Positions 44,232 to 56,622 of a DNA stretch of 64,000 nt are shown piece by piece (the first letter of the stretch is position 1; every line of letters starts with the position of its first letter). Source of the DNA: Pseudomonas sp. ZH-FAD (GTDB lineage: Bacteria > Pseudomonadota > Gammaproteobacteria > Pseudomonadales > Pseudomonadaceae). The notes below the pieces were generated by a model that saw only the letters and a program-made list of their open reading frames with translations, searched no databases and was not told where the DNA came from. The translations under genes were made by a program, and so were the position numbers. The DNA lies in contig NZ_PGLR01000007.1 of NCBI RefSeq assembly GCF_002803095.1, positions 1-64,000 on the forward strand, given 5' to 3'.

Positions 44232-45274
44232 GCCTGAGCCTCCAGCAATTTCCAGCGCAGGGTTTCCCCGGCGCGCAGCGGCACCACACTGTTGTCGCCC
44301 AGCGGCAGGCTGGCCGGCACGGTCCACTCCTCGCGCACCAGGGTGATGCTGTCGCTGTTACGTGGCATGCCGTAGAAGTCCGGGCCGTGGAAGCTGGCGA
44401 AGGCTTCCAGCTTGTCCAGGGCGCCGCGCTGCTCGAAAGCTTCGGCGTACAGCTCGATGGCCGCATAGGCGGTGTAGCAGCCGGCGCAGCCGCAGGCGGC
44501 TTCCTTGGCGTGCTTGACGTGCGGCGCCGAGTCGGTGCCGAGGAAGAACTTGACGTTGCCGCTGGTGGCGGCGTCGAGCAGGGCTTCCTGGTGCACGTTG
44601 CGCTTGAGGATCGGCAGGCAATAGAAGTGCGGGCGAATGCCGCCAACCAGCATGTGGTTGCGGTTGTAGAGCAGGTGGTGCGCGGTGATGGTGGCACCGA
44701 CGTTGGCCGAGGTGGCCTCGACGAACTGCACGGCGTCACGGGTGGTGATGTGCTCGAACACCACTTTCAGTGTGGGGAAGCGCTCGACCACGCGGGTCAG
44801 GTGCTCGTCGATGAAGGCCTTCTCACGGTCGAACACGTCGATCTCGGCGCGGGTCACTTCGCCATGTACTAGCAGCAGCATGCCGACTTCGGCCATGGCT
44901 TCCAGCGCCGGGAAGATCTTGTCGATGCTGGTCACGCCCGAGTCGGAGTTGGTGGTAGCGCCGGCCGGGTACAGCTTGGCGGCATGCACGAAGCCACTGG
45001 CCTTGGCTGCACGCACGTCCTCGGGGCTGGTGTTGTCGGTGAGATAGAGCACCATCAGCGGCTCGAAGCGGCTGCCGGCCGGGCGCGCAGCGAGAATGCG
45101 CTGGCGATAGGCGTCGGCCTCGGCGGCGTTGCGTACCGGCGGAACCAGGTTGGGCATGATGATGGCGCGGCCGAAAGTGCGCGCGGCATCGCCGACGGTG
45201 TGTGGCAGCACCGCGCCATCGCGCAGGTGAATGTGCCAGTCATCGGGACGCAGGAGAGTCAGGCGGTCGGACAT
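44228..45274 (-). CDS. pyrC: Dihydroorotase, class II
   Basis: 348 residues from ATG 45274. Metal ligands in the start motif [15 protein letters not shown], the carboxylated lysine in [14 protein letters not shown], and histidines in LLVHGEV and [14 protein letters not shown]. The catalytic aspartate fits GTDSAPH. It closes carbamoyl-aspartate to dihydroorotate in pyrimidine synthesis. The frame extends far upstream but only from here is the family start matched. Coupled to rnt. Confidence 0.95.
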   Translation of the reverse strand: MSDRLTLLRPDDWHIHLRDGAVLPHTVGDAARTFGRAIIMPNLVPPVRNAAEADAYRQRILAARPAGSRFEPLMVLYLTDNTSPEDVRAAKASGFVHAAKLYPAGATTNSDSGVTSIDKIFPALEAMAEVGMLLLVHGEVTRAEIDVFDREKAFIDEHLTRVVERFPTLKVVFEHITTRDAVQFVEATSANVGATITAHHLLYNRNHMLVGGIRPHFYCLPILKRNVHQEALLDAATSGNVKFFLGTDSAPHVKHAKEAACGCAGCYTAYAAIELYAEAFEQRGALDKLEAFASFHGPDFYGMPRNSDSITLVREEWTVPASLPLGDNSVVPLRAGETLRWKLLEAQA

Positions 45275-45416
45275 GGAGGCTTCCAGGCGGGTAAAACGTG
45301 GCCGCATGTTAACTGAAAAGCGCCTGTTCGCGCTCGCGCCGACGCGACAATCGCACGCCCGGGGGTCAAGTTTCCGCGCGCCTGACCGATACCCCTTGGG
45401 AATGCCGTGAACCGCC

Positions 45417-46376
45417 GTGGAGTCGACCGTGCGTGCGCCCAATTTCCTTCTGATCAGCCTGTTGGCTGGCATGCCCTTGTGCCTGCCGGCGCATGCCATC
45501 AGCTTCCAGACGCGACTGGAGAAGGTGGAGTGGACGGTCGAGGGTGACCAGTTCGAATGTCGCCTGAGCCAGCCGATCAGCAATTTCGGTAGTGGCGAGT
45601 TCGTACGCCGCGCAGGTGAACAAGTCACCTTCCGTCTTAAGGCTCGAGAGCGCTGGATGGGCGCGGGTTCGGCGACCTTGCTGGCGGCGGCGGCGCCCTG
45701 GCAGCCGGGGCGCGGCGATATCAATCTCGGTGTGGTCAGCGTCGGTAATGGCGAGGTGCCGTTCAACAGCTCGCAGGAGCAGGGTTCGCGGCTGCTCACC
45801 GGTTTGCTCGAAGGGCGCAGCCCGCTGGTGCGTCATCGCACCCTCAATGGTGGCGACAATCTGGAAGTACGTTTGCTGCCGGTGAAGTTTCACAAGGCTT
45901 ATGACGATTACCAGGCCTGTATCGCCAAGTTGCTACCGGTCAATTTCGATCAGATTCGCCAGGCGCAGATCGGTTTTCCCGGTGGCGGCATCGATCTCGA
46001 TCCGATGGCCAAGGCCAAGCTCGACATCATCCTCGACTTCGTCAAGGCCGACCCGAGCATCAACAGCTTCCAGATCGATGGTCACGCCGACAACAGCGGC
46101 AATCGTCTGACCAATCGCGACCTCTCACGCCGTCGTGCGCTGGCCGTGCAGGAGTATCTGGTGGCCGGTGGCGTACCGGTCGAGCAGATCACCATGCGCT
46201 TTCATGGCGAGCGTTACCCGCTGGTGCCAAACAACAACGAAGCCAATCGCGCCAAGAACCGTCGTGCGACCCTGCGCCTGGATCGCGTACCCGCGCCGGA
46301 AGTCCCGGTACAGAGCGAACCGCAGACCGCTCCACCGAGCACCCCGGTCGATCCGGCCGCAAGCACACCCTCCTGA
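45417..46376 (+). CDS. motY: Flagellar stator-associated protein MotY
   Basis: 319 residues with a signal peptide (to about PAHA) and an OmpA-like peptidoglycan-binding C-terminal domain ([24 protein letters not shown], residues about 180-300). The N-terminal half is the MotY-specific stator contact domain. It forms the T ring of the polar flagellar motor. Divergent from pyrC and upstream of argG, as in P. aeruginosa PA3526. A GTG at 45429 is an equally possible start. Pro-rich tail. Confidence 0.87.
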   Translation: MESTVRAPNFLLISLLAGMPLCLPAHAISFQTRLEKVEWTVEGDQFECRLSQPISNFGSGEFVRRAGEQVTFRLKARERWMGAGSATLLAAAAPWQPGRGDINLGVVSVGNGEVPFNSSQEQGSRLLTGLLEGRSPLVRHRTLNGGDNLEVRLLPVKFHKAYDDYQACIAKLLPVNFDQIRQAQIGFPGGGIDLDPMAKAKLDIILDFVKADPSINSFQIDGHADNSGNRLTNRDLSRRRALAVQEYLVAGGVPVEQITMRFHGERYPLVPNNNEANRAKNRRATLRLDRVPAPEVPVQSEPQTAPPSTPVDPAASTPS

Positions 46377-46492
46377 GCAAAAACGCTGATTCTCGCCGTC
46401 GCTTCGTCGTCACAAGCTGTCGCGCCCCTGTAAATTGGCCCGCAGGGCCAGTAGAATCATTGGTTTTACCGTACAACCCGTGGAGTGATGGC

Positions 46493-47710
<1,218 letters not shown>

Positions 47711-47852
47711 CAGGCTGTTGAAAAACTACTTGCGTTGGCAATACTGCGTTAAAAACGGCCTCAAAATGCTCATTTACAACTCGTAAACTGCGCTTTTTCG
47801 GCCGTTTTTGCCTTGTCTTGCCTGCCTCGCCTACGTTTTTCAATGGCCTGCT
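47711..47852. repeat. MITE-like 142-bp element, copy 3, abutting argG
   Basis: CAGGCTGTTGAAAAACTAC start and CTACGTTTTTCAATGGCCTG end, an imperfect inverted repeat. The first base follows the argG TAA. Nearly identical to 26014-26154. Confidence 0.78.
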
Positions 47853-47874
47853 AAGCTGAAATTCTTGCCTCACA

Positions 47875-47902
47875 AGAACCCCGGCCAAGTGCCGGGGTTC
47901 TG
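47875..47902 (+). terminator. Hairpin between argG and gloA
   Basis: AGAACCCCGGC/GCCGGGGTTCT stem with a short T-poor tail; possible terminator or mRNA-stabilising structure behind argG and the MITE. Confidence 0.55.
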
Positions 47903-47924
47903 CTTTCCAGAAGAGGAAAACCTG

Positions 47925-48317
47925 ATGAGAGTGCTGCATACCATGCTGCGTGTCGGCGACCTGGACCAATCCATCGCCTTCTACACCGAAGTGCTGGGCA
48001 TGACCTTGCTGCGGCGCAAGGACTACCCGGACGGACAGTTCACCCTGGCCTTCGTTGGCTATGGCGACGAGGCACACAACAGCGTGATCGAGCTGACCCA
48101 CAACTGGGGTGTGGACAGCTACGAACTGGGCACCGGCTACGGCCATATCGCCCTGGAAGTCGAGGACGTCTACAAGGCCTGCGAGGACATTCGCAGTCGC
48201 GGCGGCAAGATCACCCGCGAGCCGGGGCCGATGAAGCATGGCAGCAGCATCCTGGCCTTTGTCGAGGATCCGGATGGTTACAAGGTCGAGCTGCTGTCGC
48301 CCAAGCGAAGCGATTGA
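47925..48317 (+). CDS. gloA: Lactoylglutathione lyase (glyoxalase I)
   Basis: 130 residues from ATG 47925 (GAGGAAAA site). Two beta-alpha-beta-beta-beta modules with metal ligands in [11 protein letters not shown] (His), NSVIELTHN (Glu), [11 protein letters not shown] (His) and DGYKVELLS (Glu), a nickel-type short glyoxalase I. It detoxifies methylglyoxal with glutathione. Confidence 0.94.
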   Translation: MRVLHTMLRVGDLDQSIAFYTEVLGMTLLRRKDYPDGQFTLAFVGYGDEAHNSVIELTHNWGVDSYELGTGYGHIALEVEDVYKACEDIRSRGGKITREPGPMKHGSSILAFVEDPDGYKVELLSPKRSD

Positions 48318-48385
48318 CAGCTGGAAATCTTTGTAAGTAAATGCTTACAAAGATAGTGGCTATTCGCTGATTGGCGAGGTGCCCC

Positions 48386-49456
48386 ATGATGGCTGATCCC
48401 AAGGCCTTGCGCCTTATTCGCGTGGTTCAGGAGCTGTCGATGGCGAAGGACGTGGACCGTGTGGCGGAGATTGTCCGCAGCGCGGCCCGCGAGCTGACCG
48501 GGGCCGACGGCGCCACCTTCGTCCTGCGCGATGGACAGCAATGCTTCTATCGCGACGAGGACGCCATCTCGCCCCTGTGGAAGGGCCAACGTTTCCCCCT
48601 CAGTGCATGTATCAGCGGTTGGGCCATGCTCAACCGCCGCGCCGCCGTGATCCCCGATATCTATGTCGACTCGCGCATTCCCCATGAGGTGTATCGGCCT
48701 ACCTTCGTCAAAAGTCTGGTCATGGTGCCTATCCGCACCCTGGAGCCGATCGGCGCCATCGGCACCTATTGGGCAGAGTCTTATCAGGCCTGCGACGAGC
48801 AGATTCAGCTGCTGCAGGCCTTGGCCGACTCCACCTCGGTGGCCCTGGAGAATGTCCATGTCTATGCCGAGTTGGAGCAGCGCATAGAAGAGCGCACGGC
48901 GCAACTGGCCGAGACCAATCGGCGCTTGCAGGACGAGGTGCGTGAACGCCAGCTGGCCGAGCAGGCGGTACGCCAGCTATCGCTGACCGACGAGCTGACC
49001 GGGTTGTACAACCGTCGCGGTTTTCGCCTGTTGGCCGAACGCGAACTACGTGCGGCGCAGCGGCGCAAGGGCCGTTGCCTGTTGCTGTACGCCGATCTCG
49101 ATGATCTCAAACCGGTCAATGATCGCTTCGGCCATGGTGCCGGGGATCGTTTGCTCAGGGCGGCGGCCGAAGTGCTCAAGACCCAGTTCCGTACCACCGA
49201 CGTGATCGCTCGCCTGGGCGGTGATGAGTTCGTCGTGTTGGCCAGCGACTACAGCGACAGCGAAGAGGTGCTGCAGCGTCTGGAGCAGGCATTGCATGGC
49301 GCAGAGAGCGGAGCCGGTCAGAGACTATCGATGAGCATGGGGATCAGCGAATCGTCGCTGAATCCCGATGAGGGACTCGACAGTCTGTTGGTGCAAGCCG
49401 ACGCGGCGATGTATGCCAACAAGTGTGCACGCCGCGCATTGCGCGCTGTCGGCTGA
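48386..49456 (+). CDS. GAF-GGDEF diguanylate cyclase
   Basis: About 356 residues. GAF domain at about 20-160, a coiled-coil linker (ERTAQLAETNRRLQDEVRER) and a GGDEF domain with intact GGDEF near residue 277 and an RTTD inhibitory site. Soluble, no membrane segment, so the GAF domain senses a cytosolic ligand. The start is ATG 48386; a second ATG follows at once. Monocistronic with a terminator. Confidence 0.85.
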   Translation: MMADPKALRLIRVVQELSMAKDVDRVAEIVRSAARELTGADGATFVLRDGQQCFYRDEDAISPLWKGQRFPLSACISGWAMLNRRAAVIPDIYVDSRIPHEVYRPTFVKSLVMVPIRTLEPIGAIGTYWAESYQACDEQIQLLQALADSTSVALENVHVYAELEQRIEERTAQLAETNRRLQDEVRERQLAEQAVRQLSLTDELTGLYNRRGFRLLAERELRAAQRRKGRCLLLYADLDDLKPVNDRFGHGAGDRLLRAAAEVLKTQFRTTDVIARLGGDEFVVLASDYSDSEEVLQRLEQALHGAESGAGQRLSMSMGISESSLNPDEGLDSLLVQADAAMYANKCARRALRAVG

Positions 49457-49457
49457 T

Positions 49458-49488
49458 ACAAAAAAGCCCCGCATGCAGGCGGGGCTTC
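49458..49488 (+). terminator. Terminator of the GAF-GGDEF gene
   Basis: AAAAAAGCCCCGC-ATGCAG-GCGGGGCTT hairpin just past the stop codon; the tail TTCTTG is T-rich. It also lies at the end of the convergent small gene. Confidence 0.82.
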
Positions 49489-49502
49489 TTGTTGCGGCGC
49501 GA

Positions 49503-49682
49503 TCAGATATCGAAATCGTATTCGGCCAGCTGTTTGTGCAGGCGACGCTCTTCGAGGAAGTTGTCGATGATGCGGCGCTTGGTCAGGTTGGTCTTGGCGA
49601 CTTCTACCGCAGGCTCGGCATCGTCCGATTCTTCCGCGACAAAGTCTTCGTCCAGCTCGAGATCTTCTTTGTCAGTGCTCAT
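49503..49682 (-). CDS. Small acidic protein of the PA3496 family
   Basis: A 59-residue gene, found by reading the minus strand (starts MSTDKEDLELDEDFVAEE, ends HKQLAEYDFDI). An acidic N-terminal half is followed by a basic LTKRRIIDNFLEERRL stretch. It matches my memory of the PA3496 family (putative envelope integrity protein) that lies beside nth in P. aeruginosa, and nth is the next gene here. Function is uncertain. No signal peptide is visible. Confidence 0.75.
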   Translation of the reverse strand: MSTDKEDLELDEDFVAEESDDAEPAVEVAKTNLTKRRIIDNFLEERRLHKQLAEYDFDI

Positions 49683-49793
49683 CTATTCCACTCCAGGCCA
49701 GTTACTGGGGCCGTTTGCGCACCTTATAGCGGCAAAAATAGAGCGGGTAAAAAAGATTTTTTCAATCAGGAGATCGCCAGATTCTATGGTCGA

Positions 49794-50432
49794 TCAATCG
49801 TCGGAAGTCTTGGCCTTGTACTCGCACAGATCTTCGATGCGGCAGGCGCCACAACGTGGTTTACGCGCGGTGCAGACATAGCGACCGTGCAGGATCAGCC
49901 AGTGGTGGGCGTCGAGCAGATAATCCTTGGGCACGAACTTGAGTAGCTTCTTCTCCACCTCGACCACGTTCTTGCCCGGTGCGATGCCGGTGCGGTTGCT
50001 GACGCGGAAGATGTGCGTGTCCACGGCCATGGCCAGCTGGCGAAACGCGGTGTTGAGCACCACGTTGGCAGTCTTGCGGCCGACGCCGGGCAGGGCTTCG
50101 AGGTCCTCGCGGTTGTCCGGCACCTGACTGCCGTGTTTCTCGATGAGAATGCGGCAGGCCTCGATGACGTTCTTCGCCTTGCTGTTATACAGGCCGATGG
50201 TCTTGATGTACTCGGAAAGTCCCTCGACGCCCAGGGCGTAGATGGCCTCCGGCGTATTGGCCACCGGGAACAGCTTGGCCGTGGCCTTGTTGACGCTGAC
50301 GTCGGTGGCCTGGGCCGATAGCGTCACCGCCACCAGCAGCTCGAAGGGCGTGCTGTAGGCCAGCTCGGTCTTCGGCTCGGGGTTGTCCTCGTGCAGGCGG
50401 CGGAAGATTTCCAGACGTTTGGCGGCATTCAT
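49794..50432 (-). CDS. nth: Endonuclease III
   Basis: 212 residues from ATG 50432. Helix-hairpin-helix [14 protein letters not shown] with catalytic Lys, catalytic Asp in AVDTHIFRV, and the C-terminal [4Fe-4S] ligands [17 protein letters not shown] (C-X6-C-X2-C-X5-C). It excises oxidised pyrimidines. The start overlaps the rsxE stop by 4 bp; association with the rsx operon is usual in gamma-proteobacteria. Confidence 0.95.
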   Translation of the reverse strand: MNAAKRLEIFRRLHEDNPEPKTELAYSTPFELLVAVTLSAQATDVSVNKATAKLFPVANTPEAIYALGVEGLSEYIKTIGLYNSKAKNVIEACRILIEKHGSQVPDNREDLEALPGVGRKTANVVLNTAFRQLAMAVDTHIFRVSNRTGIAPGKNVVEVEKKLLKFVPKDYLLDAHHWLILHGRYVCTARKPRCGACRIEDLCEYKAKTSDD

Positions 50433-51136
50433 TCGATGACTCCGGTAACGCGTACGCGGCGGCTTTGTGCAGGCTGCTCGGGCGCGGCGGCCTTGGCCCG
50501 TTCCGCGGCGATCTGGTCGATGCGGTTCTTGCCGGCGATCAGCAGGCCCAGGACGATAAAGGCGCCCGGTGGCAGGATGGCCAGCAGAAAGCCCTTGTAA
50601 TCCTGTACCAGGGTGAGCTTCCACTCGGCGGCAATCGGGCCGAACAGCAGGTGCATGTTGGCCAGCAGCGCGCCGGTGCCGAGCAGCTCGCGCACGGCGC
50701 CGATCATTACCAGCACCAGGCCGAAGCCCAGGCCCATCATCAGGCCGTCATAGGCGGCGCGGGCCGGGTCGTGCTTGGCGGCGAAGCCGTCGGCGCGGCC
50801 GAGAATCACGCAGTTGGTGGTGATCAATGGGATGAAGATGCCGAGGATCTGGTACAGCTCGTAGGTGTAGGCCTGCATCAGCAGCTCGATGCAGGTGGTC
50901 AGCGCGGCGATGATCATGACGAAGGCCGGCAGGCGCACGGCGGTGTTGACCACGCCGCGTACCAGCGACACGGCGGTGTTGGAGCACACCAGCACCACCG
51001 CGCTGGCCAGGGCCAGGCCAAGGGCGTTGACCGTGGAGTTGCTCACTCCCAGCAGCGGGCACAGGCCGAGCAGCTGTACCAGCGCCGGGTTGTTCTTCCA
51101 CAGGCCGTTGAAGCTGATTTCGCGGTAGCTGGTCAT
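50429..51136 (-). CDS. rsxE: Rsx/Rnf electron transport complex subunit E
   Basis: 235 residues, six transmembrane helices, starting [29 protein letters not shown]. RsxE and RsxA form the inverted pair of membrane subunits. The complex is proposed to reduce SoxR and drives ferredoxin-linked electron transport. Coupled to rsxG upstream and nth downstream. Confidence 0.93.
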   Translation of the reverse strand: MTSYREISFNGLWKNNPALVQLLGLCPLLGVSNSTVNALGLALASAVVLVCSNTAVSLVRGVVNTAVRLPAFVMIIAALTTCIELLMQAYTYELYQILGIFIPLITTNCVILGRADGFAAKHDPARAAYDGLMMGLGFGLVLVMIGAVRELLGTGALLANMHLLFGPIAAEWKLTLVQDYKGFLLAILPPGAFIVLGLLIAGKNRIDQIAAERAKAAAPEQPAQSRRVRVTGVIE

Positions 51137-51774
51137 TGTTCGTCCTCCGCCAGGCCCAGCAACTGGGCGCGGTGCTTGTCGAAGTAGCGCAGGGCGCCGT
51201 GCACCGCCTTGACCACGGCGCGCGGGGTGATGGTGGCACCGGCGAACTGGTCGAACTCGCCGCGATCCTTCTTCACTGCCCAGCCGTCTTCGCCGGGATC
51301 GCTCAGGGATTTACCCTCGAAGCTGCGCACCCAGTCGCTCTTGGTCAGTTCGATCTTGTCACCCAGCCCCGGGGTTTCCCGGTGGCCAAGCACACGCACA
51401 CCGGCCAGGCGGCCATCGGCGAAGATGCCCACCAGCAGGTGGATGGCGCCGCTGTAACCGTCCGGTGCGGTCACCGGCAGGATCAGCGCGCTGGGCTGGT
51501 CGCCCTTCAATGCCAGGTAGGCCGACTGCAGGCTGCGGTGGCCCAGCTCGGGGGCATTGAGTTCGATGCGGTTGTCCAGCAGGTGGTTGTCATAGCTGCC
51601 GCTCGGCAGGATCTCGGCCAGGGCGCGCACCTGCGCTTCGCGCTCGGCGGCGGCGATGCGCGTGGCGGTGCCTTGTTGCAGTAGGGCCACGCTGCCGACG
51701 GTGCCAATGGCGAACAGGCCGAGCACCAGGGCATTCTTCAGCATCGAGCGGCTGATTTCCGGCAGCATGCTCAT
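51133..51774 (-). CDS. rsxG: Rsx/Rnf complex subunit G (FMN-binding)
   Basis: 213 residues with one N-terminal membrane helix and a periplasmic FMN-binding domain. The covalent FMN threonine is expected in [10 protein letters not shown] near residue 180. Overlaps rsxD and rsxE by 4 bp each. Confidence 0.92.
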   Translation of the reverse strand: MSMLPEISRSMLKNALVLGLFAIGTVGSVALLQQGTATRIAAAEREAQVRALAEILPSGSYDNHLLDNRIELNAPELGHRSLQSAYLALKGDQPSALILPVTAPDGYSGAIHLLVGIFADGRLAGVRVLGHRETPGLGDKIELTKSDWVRSFEGKSLSDPGEDGWAVKKDRGEFDQFAGATITPRAVVKAVHGALRYFDKHRAQLLGLAEDEQ

Positions 51775-52802
51775 TCTCCCAGCTTGAAGCCGCTGTTGGG
51801 CTTGCGATGGCCGTAGCTGCGCGGCCGGGTGTAGTAATCGATGGTCGGCGCCGCCAGGTTCATCAGCAGCACGGCGAAGGCTACCGCGTCCGGGTAGCCG
51901 CCCCAGGCGCGGATCACGTAGACCAGTACGCCGACGCCGATGCCGAACACCAGGCGCCCGCGATTGCTGGTAGCGCCGGAAACCGGGTCGGTGACGATGA
52001 AGAAGGCGCCGAGCATGGTCGCCCCGGTAAGCAGATGAAACAGCGGCGAGCCGTTGGAATCCGAGCCGCTGCCGTTCCAGAACAGCAGGCTCATGACGAA
52101 CAGCGCAGCGAGCATGCCCACTGGCGCATGCCAGGTGATCAGGCGTTTATGCAGCAGGTACAGGCCGCCGGCGAGGAACGCCAGGTTGACCGCCTCGCTG
52201 CCGGCACCGCCGAAGTGGCCGAAGGCCGGATTGGCGGCGCGCAGCTCGTCGATGGTCAGGCTCTTGTTGACCTTGAGTGCATCCAGGGCGGTGGCCTGGG
52301 CCCAGCCATCGGGCAGGCTGGCGATGCCGAGTATGTGCTTGAGACCATCCAGCGCGGCGACGCTGTGCGGGGCTGGCCAGCTGGTCATTTCCACCGGGAA
52401 GGAGATCAGCACCACCACGTAGCCAACCATGGCCGGATTGAACGGGTTCTGCCCAAGGCCGCCATAGAGCTGCTTACCGAAGCCGATGGCGAAGCCGCAG
52501 GCGATCAGGGTCAGCCACCAGGGCGAGTAGGGCGGCAGGGCCAGGGCCAGCAGCACGGCGGTGACCAGGGCGCTGTAGTCCTTGAGGAAGAAGGCCAGCG
52601 GACGCTTGCGCGCGGCCAGCAGCGCGGCCTCGAAGCCCAGCGCACAGAGGCTGGCCCAAAGCAGGTTGAACAGGGTGCCGGCGCCGAACAGCCAGGTCAG
52701 GGCGAGGATGCCCGGCACGGTGGCCAGCAGCACCTGCAGCATGACCTGCTGGGTACGGTTGCTGCCCTTGGCGTGGGGCGATGTGATGCGGGGCAGGGCC
52801 AT
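51771..52802 (-). CDS. rsxD: Rsx/Rnf complex subunit D
   Basis: 343 residues from ATG 52802 (GGAGCG site); a longer frame from 52847 is possible. About nine transmembrane helices, with the covalent FMN threonine in [12 protein letters not shown]. Between it and rsxC is a 298-bp repeat-filled gap, the only large gap in this operon. Confidence 0.9.
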   Translation of the reverse strand: MALPRITSPHAKGSNRTQQVMLQVLLATVPGILALTWLFGAGTLFNLLWASLCALGFEAALLAARKRPLAFFLKDYSALVTAVLLALALPPYSPWWLTLIACGFAIGFGKQLYGGLGQNPFNPAMVGYVVVLISFPVEMTSWPAPHSVAALDGLKHILGIASLPDGWAQATALDALKVNKSLTIDELRAANPAFGHFGGAGSEAVNLAFLAGGLYLLHKRLITWHAPVGMLAALFVMSLLFWNGSGSDSNGSPLFHLLTGATMLGAFFIVTDPVSGATSNRGRLVFGIGVGVLVYVIRAWGGYPDAVAFAVLLMNLAAPTIDYYTRPRSYGHRKPNSGFKLGE

Positions 52803-53100
52803 CGGCGCTCCTGTTACTGCGTTCGTATTGAGCGCAGTGGTGTTCATTCCCCGGATTGCATCCGGGCTACTGTTGTCTGTGCCGCCCGGATGCTCCGACG
52901 CGGCGGATGTCTTTTGTAGCCCGGATGCAATCCGGGGCGCTGTACCGGCGTGCCGGCGTCTTCGTTCCCCCTCTCCCGTTTACGGGAGAGGGCCGGGGAG
53001 AGGGGGCGGCGTACTGGCCCTCTCCCCAACCCCTCTCCCACAGGTGGGAGAGGGGCTTTAATCGTAGTGCTGCCTGCCCTGGAGGTAATCCGGGCGATCG
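52803..53100. repeat. Repeat insertion inside the rsx operon (between rsxC and rsxD)
   Basis: Contains CCCGGATTGCATCCGGGCTAC-type units (about 52850-52945, facing each other) and the CCCTCTCCC hairpin pair (about 52968-53055), the same family as inside the carboxylase gene. No gene. It may create internal termination or folding in the rsx mRNA. Confidence 0.75.
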
Positions 53101-55350
53101 CTACGGCTGGTATTCGGCCAGCTTGCGTTCGGCTTCGGCCAGGCGTGTGCGTGCCTGTTGCAGCGCCTCGCCTGCGGCGCTCTCGTCACGCTCCAGCTTG
53201 CGCAGGTCGGCGCGGGCGAAGGCCGCCTCGGTCTTCAGCGCCTTGAATTTTTCGTCCACGCCGGGGCGTTCGGTGCGTACCAGCTCCGGCGCCGGCTTGC
53301 CCGAGGCCGCCTCGGCGGCATGCAGGGTCTGCTCGGCGGTGGCCAGGGCATCGCGCCGTGGCTGCAGCGCGGCTTCGTCGGCGCCGGCTTTCTCGGCCTT
53401 CTTCAGTTCGGCGCGTTTCATCGCCAGCTCGACCTTGGCCTTTTTCAAGGCGTCGTCACCGGCGGGTTTGGCGGCAGGGGCGGGTGCCTGGCTTTCCAGA
53501 TCGGCCAGAACCTTCTCGGCTGCTTCCAGTTGCTGACGCAGGCGAGCGATCTCGGCCTGCTGCTCGTCGTCCGGGGTTTCGATCTTTTCCAGCTTGCGCA
53601 ACTGGGCCTTGAGCATGGCCGCGTCGATCTTGGCCTTCTTCAGCGCTTCGTCACCGGCCGGCTTGGGCGTCGGGGCAGGTGCAGCCGCCTGCGCGTCGGC
53701 CAGGGCCTTCTGTGCGGCGTCGGCAGCGGCACGCAGCTCGGCTACCTGCGCCTGCAGTTCGGGCGTGTCGTGGGCGGCCAGCTGTTTTTCCGCCTTCTTC
53801 AGCGCGACCTGGGCCATGCTGGCTTCGATCTTGAGTTTCTTCAGCGCCTCATCGGCCGGCGCCGCTGCCGCAGCAGGGGGCGCTTCGGCCTGCGCCGCCT
53901 TGGCGCGGGCGGCCTTCTCGGCGCGCGCCTTGCGCTCGGCCTCCTTCTGCTCCTCGGCGCGGCGCAGGCGTTCCTGGCGCTGTTCGAAGCGCTGCTTGGA
54001 GTGTTCGGCCTTGAGCTGCTTCTGTTCCAGCTCGCGGATTTCCGCCTTGGCCGCGCGGTAGTACTGCACCAGCGGAATACTCGATGGGCAGACGTAGGCG
54101 CAGGCGCCGCATTCGATGCAGTCGAACAGGTTGTGCGCCTTGAGCTGTTCGTGCTCCTGGCCCAGGGCGAAGAAGTGCAGTTGTTGCGGCAGCAGGCTGG
54201 CCGGGCAGGCCTCGGCGCATTCGCCGCAGCGGATGCAGGGCATGGCCGGCGGTGGTGGCGGCAGTTCGACGGCGGTGCTGGCCAGCAGGCAGTTGCTGGT
54301 CTTGATCAGCGGCACCTCGAGGCTGGGCAGGGTAAAGCCCATCATCGGTCCGCCCATGATCAGGCGATTGAGTTTGCTGGTGTCCAGCCCGGCGAACTGC
54401 AGCAGCTCGCCCACTGGCGTGCCGAGCAGCGCCTCGACGTTCCCCGGACGCGCCAGCGCTTCGCCGGTCAGGGTGGTGATGCGCGAAATCAGCGGTTTGC
54501 CCAGCACCACCGCGTCGTGAATGGCCGTGCAGGTGCCGACGTTCTGGCAGAGGATGCCGATATCGGCCGGCAGCCCGCCCGAGGGCACTTCGACACCGGT
54601 GAGAATCTGGATCAGCTGCTTCTCGCCACCGGAGGGGTACTTGGTGGGAAATACCCGCACCTGGTAGCTGCGTTCGCTGCAGGCGCCGCGCACTTCGGCG
54701 ATGGCCTCGGGCTTGTTGTCCTCGATGCCGATCAGCACCTGCTCGGGCTGGATCAGCTGCACCAGGATATCGATGCCGGAAACCAGCTCGCCGGCGCGCT
54801 CGCGCATCAGCAGGTCGTCGGCGGTGATATAGGGTTCGCACTCGGTGCCGTTGATGATCAGCGTGTGGATCTTCTGCGTCGGTCGGGCGGTGAGCTTGAC
54901 CGCGGTGGGGAAACCGGCGCCGCCCAGGCCGCTGATGCCGGATTCGCGGATCAGTGCCAGCAACTCGGCCGATTCCATATGCCGGTAGTCGCCATGCGGC
55001 CTTAGTTCGACCCACTCGTCCAGGCCGTCGCTGTCGATGACGACAGCCGGCGCCAGCATGCCGGAAGCGTGCGGGTAGGGCTGCGGGCCGATAAAGCTGA
55101 CGGTGCCGGAGGTCGGGGCATGCAGCGGCGCGCTGACGAAGCCGTTGGCTTCGGCGATCTTCTCGCCCTTGCGCACCCGTTGGCCGACGACCACGCAGGG
55201 TTCGGCGACTGCACCGATATGCTGGCCGAGCGGCAACACCAGGCGCTTGGGCAGCGGCGCCTGCTGGATCGGCGTGCGGTTGGACAGCTCCTTGCGCTCG
55301 GCAGGGTGGATGCCGCCGGGGATATCCCAGATCTTTTCCTGCGCGCTCAT
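53101..55350 (-). CDS. rsxC: Rsx/Rnf complex subunit C with repeated C-terminal tail
   Basis: 749 residues from ATG 55350. The N-terminal Complex-I 51-kDa-like NADH/FMN domain (about 1-350) is followed by two [4Fe-4S] motifs, [12 protein letters not shown] near 371 and [12 protein letters not shown] near 410. A charged Ala/Lys/Glu coiled-coil tail follows (about 450-749), with four related repeats of the form ALKKxKIxxAMxxAxLKKxEK. The tail length is variable in the family. It transfers electrons from NADH into the complex. Confidence 0.92.
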   Translation of the reverse strand: MSAQEKIWDIPGGIHPAERKELSNRTPIQQAPLPKRLVLPLGQHIGAVAEPCVVVGQRVRKGEKIAEANGFVSAPLHAPTSGTVSFIGPQPYPHASGMLAPAVVIDSDGLDEWVELRPHGDYRHMESAELLALIRESGISGLGGAGFPTAVKLTARPTQKIHTLIINGTECEPYITADDLLMRERAGELVSGIDILVQLIQPEQVLIGIEDNKPEAIAEVRGACSERSYQVRVFPTKYPSGGEKQLIQILTGVEVPSGGLPADIGILCQNVGTCTAIHDAVVLGKPLISRITTLTGEALARPGNVEALLGTPVGELLQFAGLDTSKLNRLIMGGPMMGFTLPSLEVPLIKTSNCLLASTAVELPPPPPAMPCIRCGECAEACPASLLPQQLHFFALGQEHEQLKAHNLFDCIECGACAYVCPSSIPLVQYYRAAKAEIRELEQKQLKAEHSKQRFEQRQERLRRAEEQKEAERKARAEKAARAKAAQAEAPPAAAAAPADEALKKLKIEASMAQVALKKAEKQLAAHDTPELQAQVAELRAAADAAQKALADAQAAAPAPTPKPAGDEALKKAKIDAAMLKAQLRKLEKIETPDDEQQAEIARLRQQLEAAEKVLADLESQAPAPAAKPAGDDALKKAKVELAMKRAELKKAEKAGADEAALQPRRDALATAEQTLHAAEAASGKPAPELVRTERPGVDEKFKALKTEAAFARADLRKLERDESAAGEALQQARTRLAEAERKLAEYQP

Positions 55351-55922
55351 GCCGCCTGCTCCCGGTCGCTGGCGATCAACTGGCCGGGCGCCAGCGGCTT
55401 GTCCCATTTCCAGCTTTGCACGGTGCTACCGACTTCGATCATGTCGATGCAGTCCACCGGGCAGGGCTCGACGCACAGGTCGCAGCCGGTGCATTCGCTG
55501 ACGATCACCGTGTGCATCTGCCGCGCCGCACCGACGATGGCGTCCACCGGGCAGGCCTGGATGCACTTGGTACAGCCGATGCATTCGGCTTCGCGGATAA
55601 ACGCGACCATCTGCGGCTTCTCGCCTTCCACCGCATCCAGCGGCTCGGGCTCGACGTCCAGCAGGTCGGCCAGCGCCTGGATGGTCGCCTCGCCACCGGG
55701 CGGACACTTGTTGATCTTGTCGCCGCCGGCGATCGCCTCGGCGTAGGGCTTGCAGCCGGGGTAGCCGCACTGGCCGCACTGGGTCTGCGGCAGCAGGGCG
55801 TTGATCTGCTCGGCGATGGGGTCGCCTTCGACCTTGAAGCGTACCGCGGCGAAACCGAGGATGGCGCCAGCGATCAGGCACAGGCCGAGCAGGGCGAGTA
55901 CGGCGACGAGAACCAGGCTCAT
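55347..55922 (-). CDS. rsxB: Rsx/Rnf complex subunit B (ferredoxin-like)
   Basis: 191 residues from ATG 55922. An N-terminal membrane anchor, a four-Cys Fe-S domain ([16 protein letters not shown]) and two [4Fe-4S] ferredoxin clusters ([16 protein letters not shown] and [16 protein letters not shown]). The long upstream frame is a shadow of rsxA. Overlaps rsxA and rsxC by 4 bp. Confidence 0.93.
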   Translation of the reverse strand: MSLVLVAVLALLGLCLIAGAILGFAAVRFKVEGDPIAEQINALLPQTQCGQCGYPGCKPYAEAIAGGDKINKCPPGGEATIQALADLLDVEPEPLDAVEGEKPQMVAFIREAECIGCTKCIQACPVDAIVGAARQMHTVIVSECTGCDLCVEPCPVDCIDMIEVGSTVQSWKWDKPLAPGQLIASDREQAA

Positions 55923-56503
55923 AGCTTGATCAACCCGGCAAAGCCCATGAAGGCCAGCGACATCAGGCCGGCGGTGATCATGCCGATGGCCGCGCCCTGG
56001 AAGGACTTGGGCACGTCGGCGATGGCGATGCGTTCGCGCATGGCGGCGAACAGTACCAGCACCAGGGAGAAGCCCAGGCCGGCGGCGAAGCCGTTGGCAG
56101 TGGCGGTGATGAAGGTGAACTCGGCCTTGTTGGCGTTGAGCAGGGCGACGCCCAGGACGATGCAGTTGGTGGTGATCAGCGGCAGGAAGATGCCCAGCAC
56201 GCGATACAGCAGCGGGCTGGTCTTGTTCACCACCATCTCGGTGAACTGCACGGTCACTGCGATCACCAGGATGAAGCTGATGGTGCGCAGGAATTCCAGG
56301 TCCAGCGGCTTGAGCACGTACTGCTGCACCAGGTAGCTGCACATGGCGGCCAGGGTCAGCACGAAGGTGGTGGCCAGGGACAGGCCGATGGCGGTTTCGA
56401 TCTTCTTCGACACGCCCATGAACGGGCACAGGCCGAGGAACTGCACCAACACGAAGTTGTTGACCAGGATGGCGCTGACCATGATCAGGACGAGTTCGGT
56501 CAT
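55919..56503 (-). CDS. rsxA: Rsx/Rnf complex subunit A
   Basis: 194 residues, six transmembrane helices, start [32 protein letters not shown], homologous to RsxE in inverted topology. First gene of the rsxABCDGE-nth operon. Confidence 0.94.
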   Translation of the reverse strand: MTELVLIMVSAILVNNFVLVQFLGLCPFMGVSKKIETAIGLSLATTFVLTLAAMCSYLVQQYVLKPLDLEFLRTISFILVIAVTVQFTEMVVNKTSPLLYRVLGIFLPLITTNCIVLGVALLNANKAEFTFITATANGFAAGLGFSLVLVLFAAMRERIAIADVPKSFQGAAIGMITAGLMSLAFMGFAGLIKL

Positions 56504-56571
56504 CGGGTTGCCGTCGAGTGCGCAAAGGCCATAGGAAAAGGGCGCCTATTATCGGGAAGCGTGTAGATGCA

Positions 56572-56597
56572 AACAAGCCGGCATTGGCCGGCTTGTT
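56572..56597. terminator. Terminator of metG / hairpin upstream of rsxA
   Basis: AACAAGCCGGC/GCCGGCTTGTT stem just beyond the metG stop on the minus strand. It lies about 70 bp before the rsxA start, so rsxA has its own promoter region after it. Confidence 0.75.
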
Positions 56598-56622
56598 CGA
56601 CGCCTATAAGCCTAGCTGGCGC

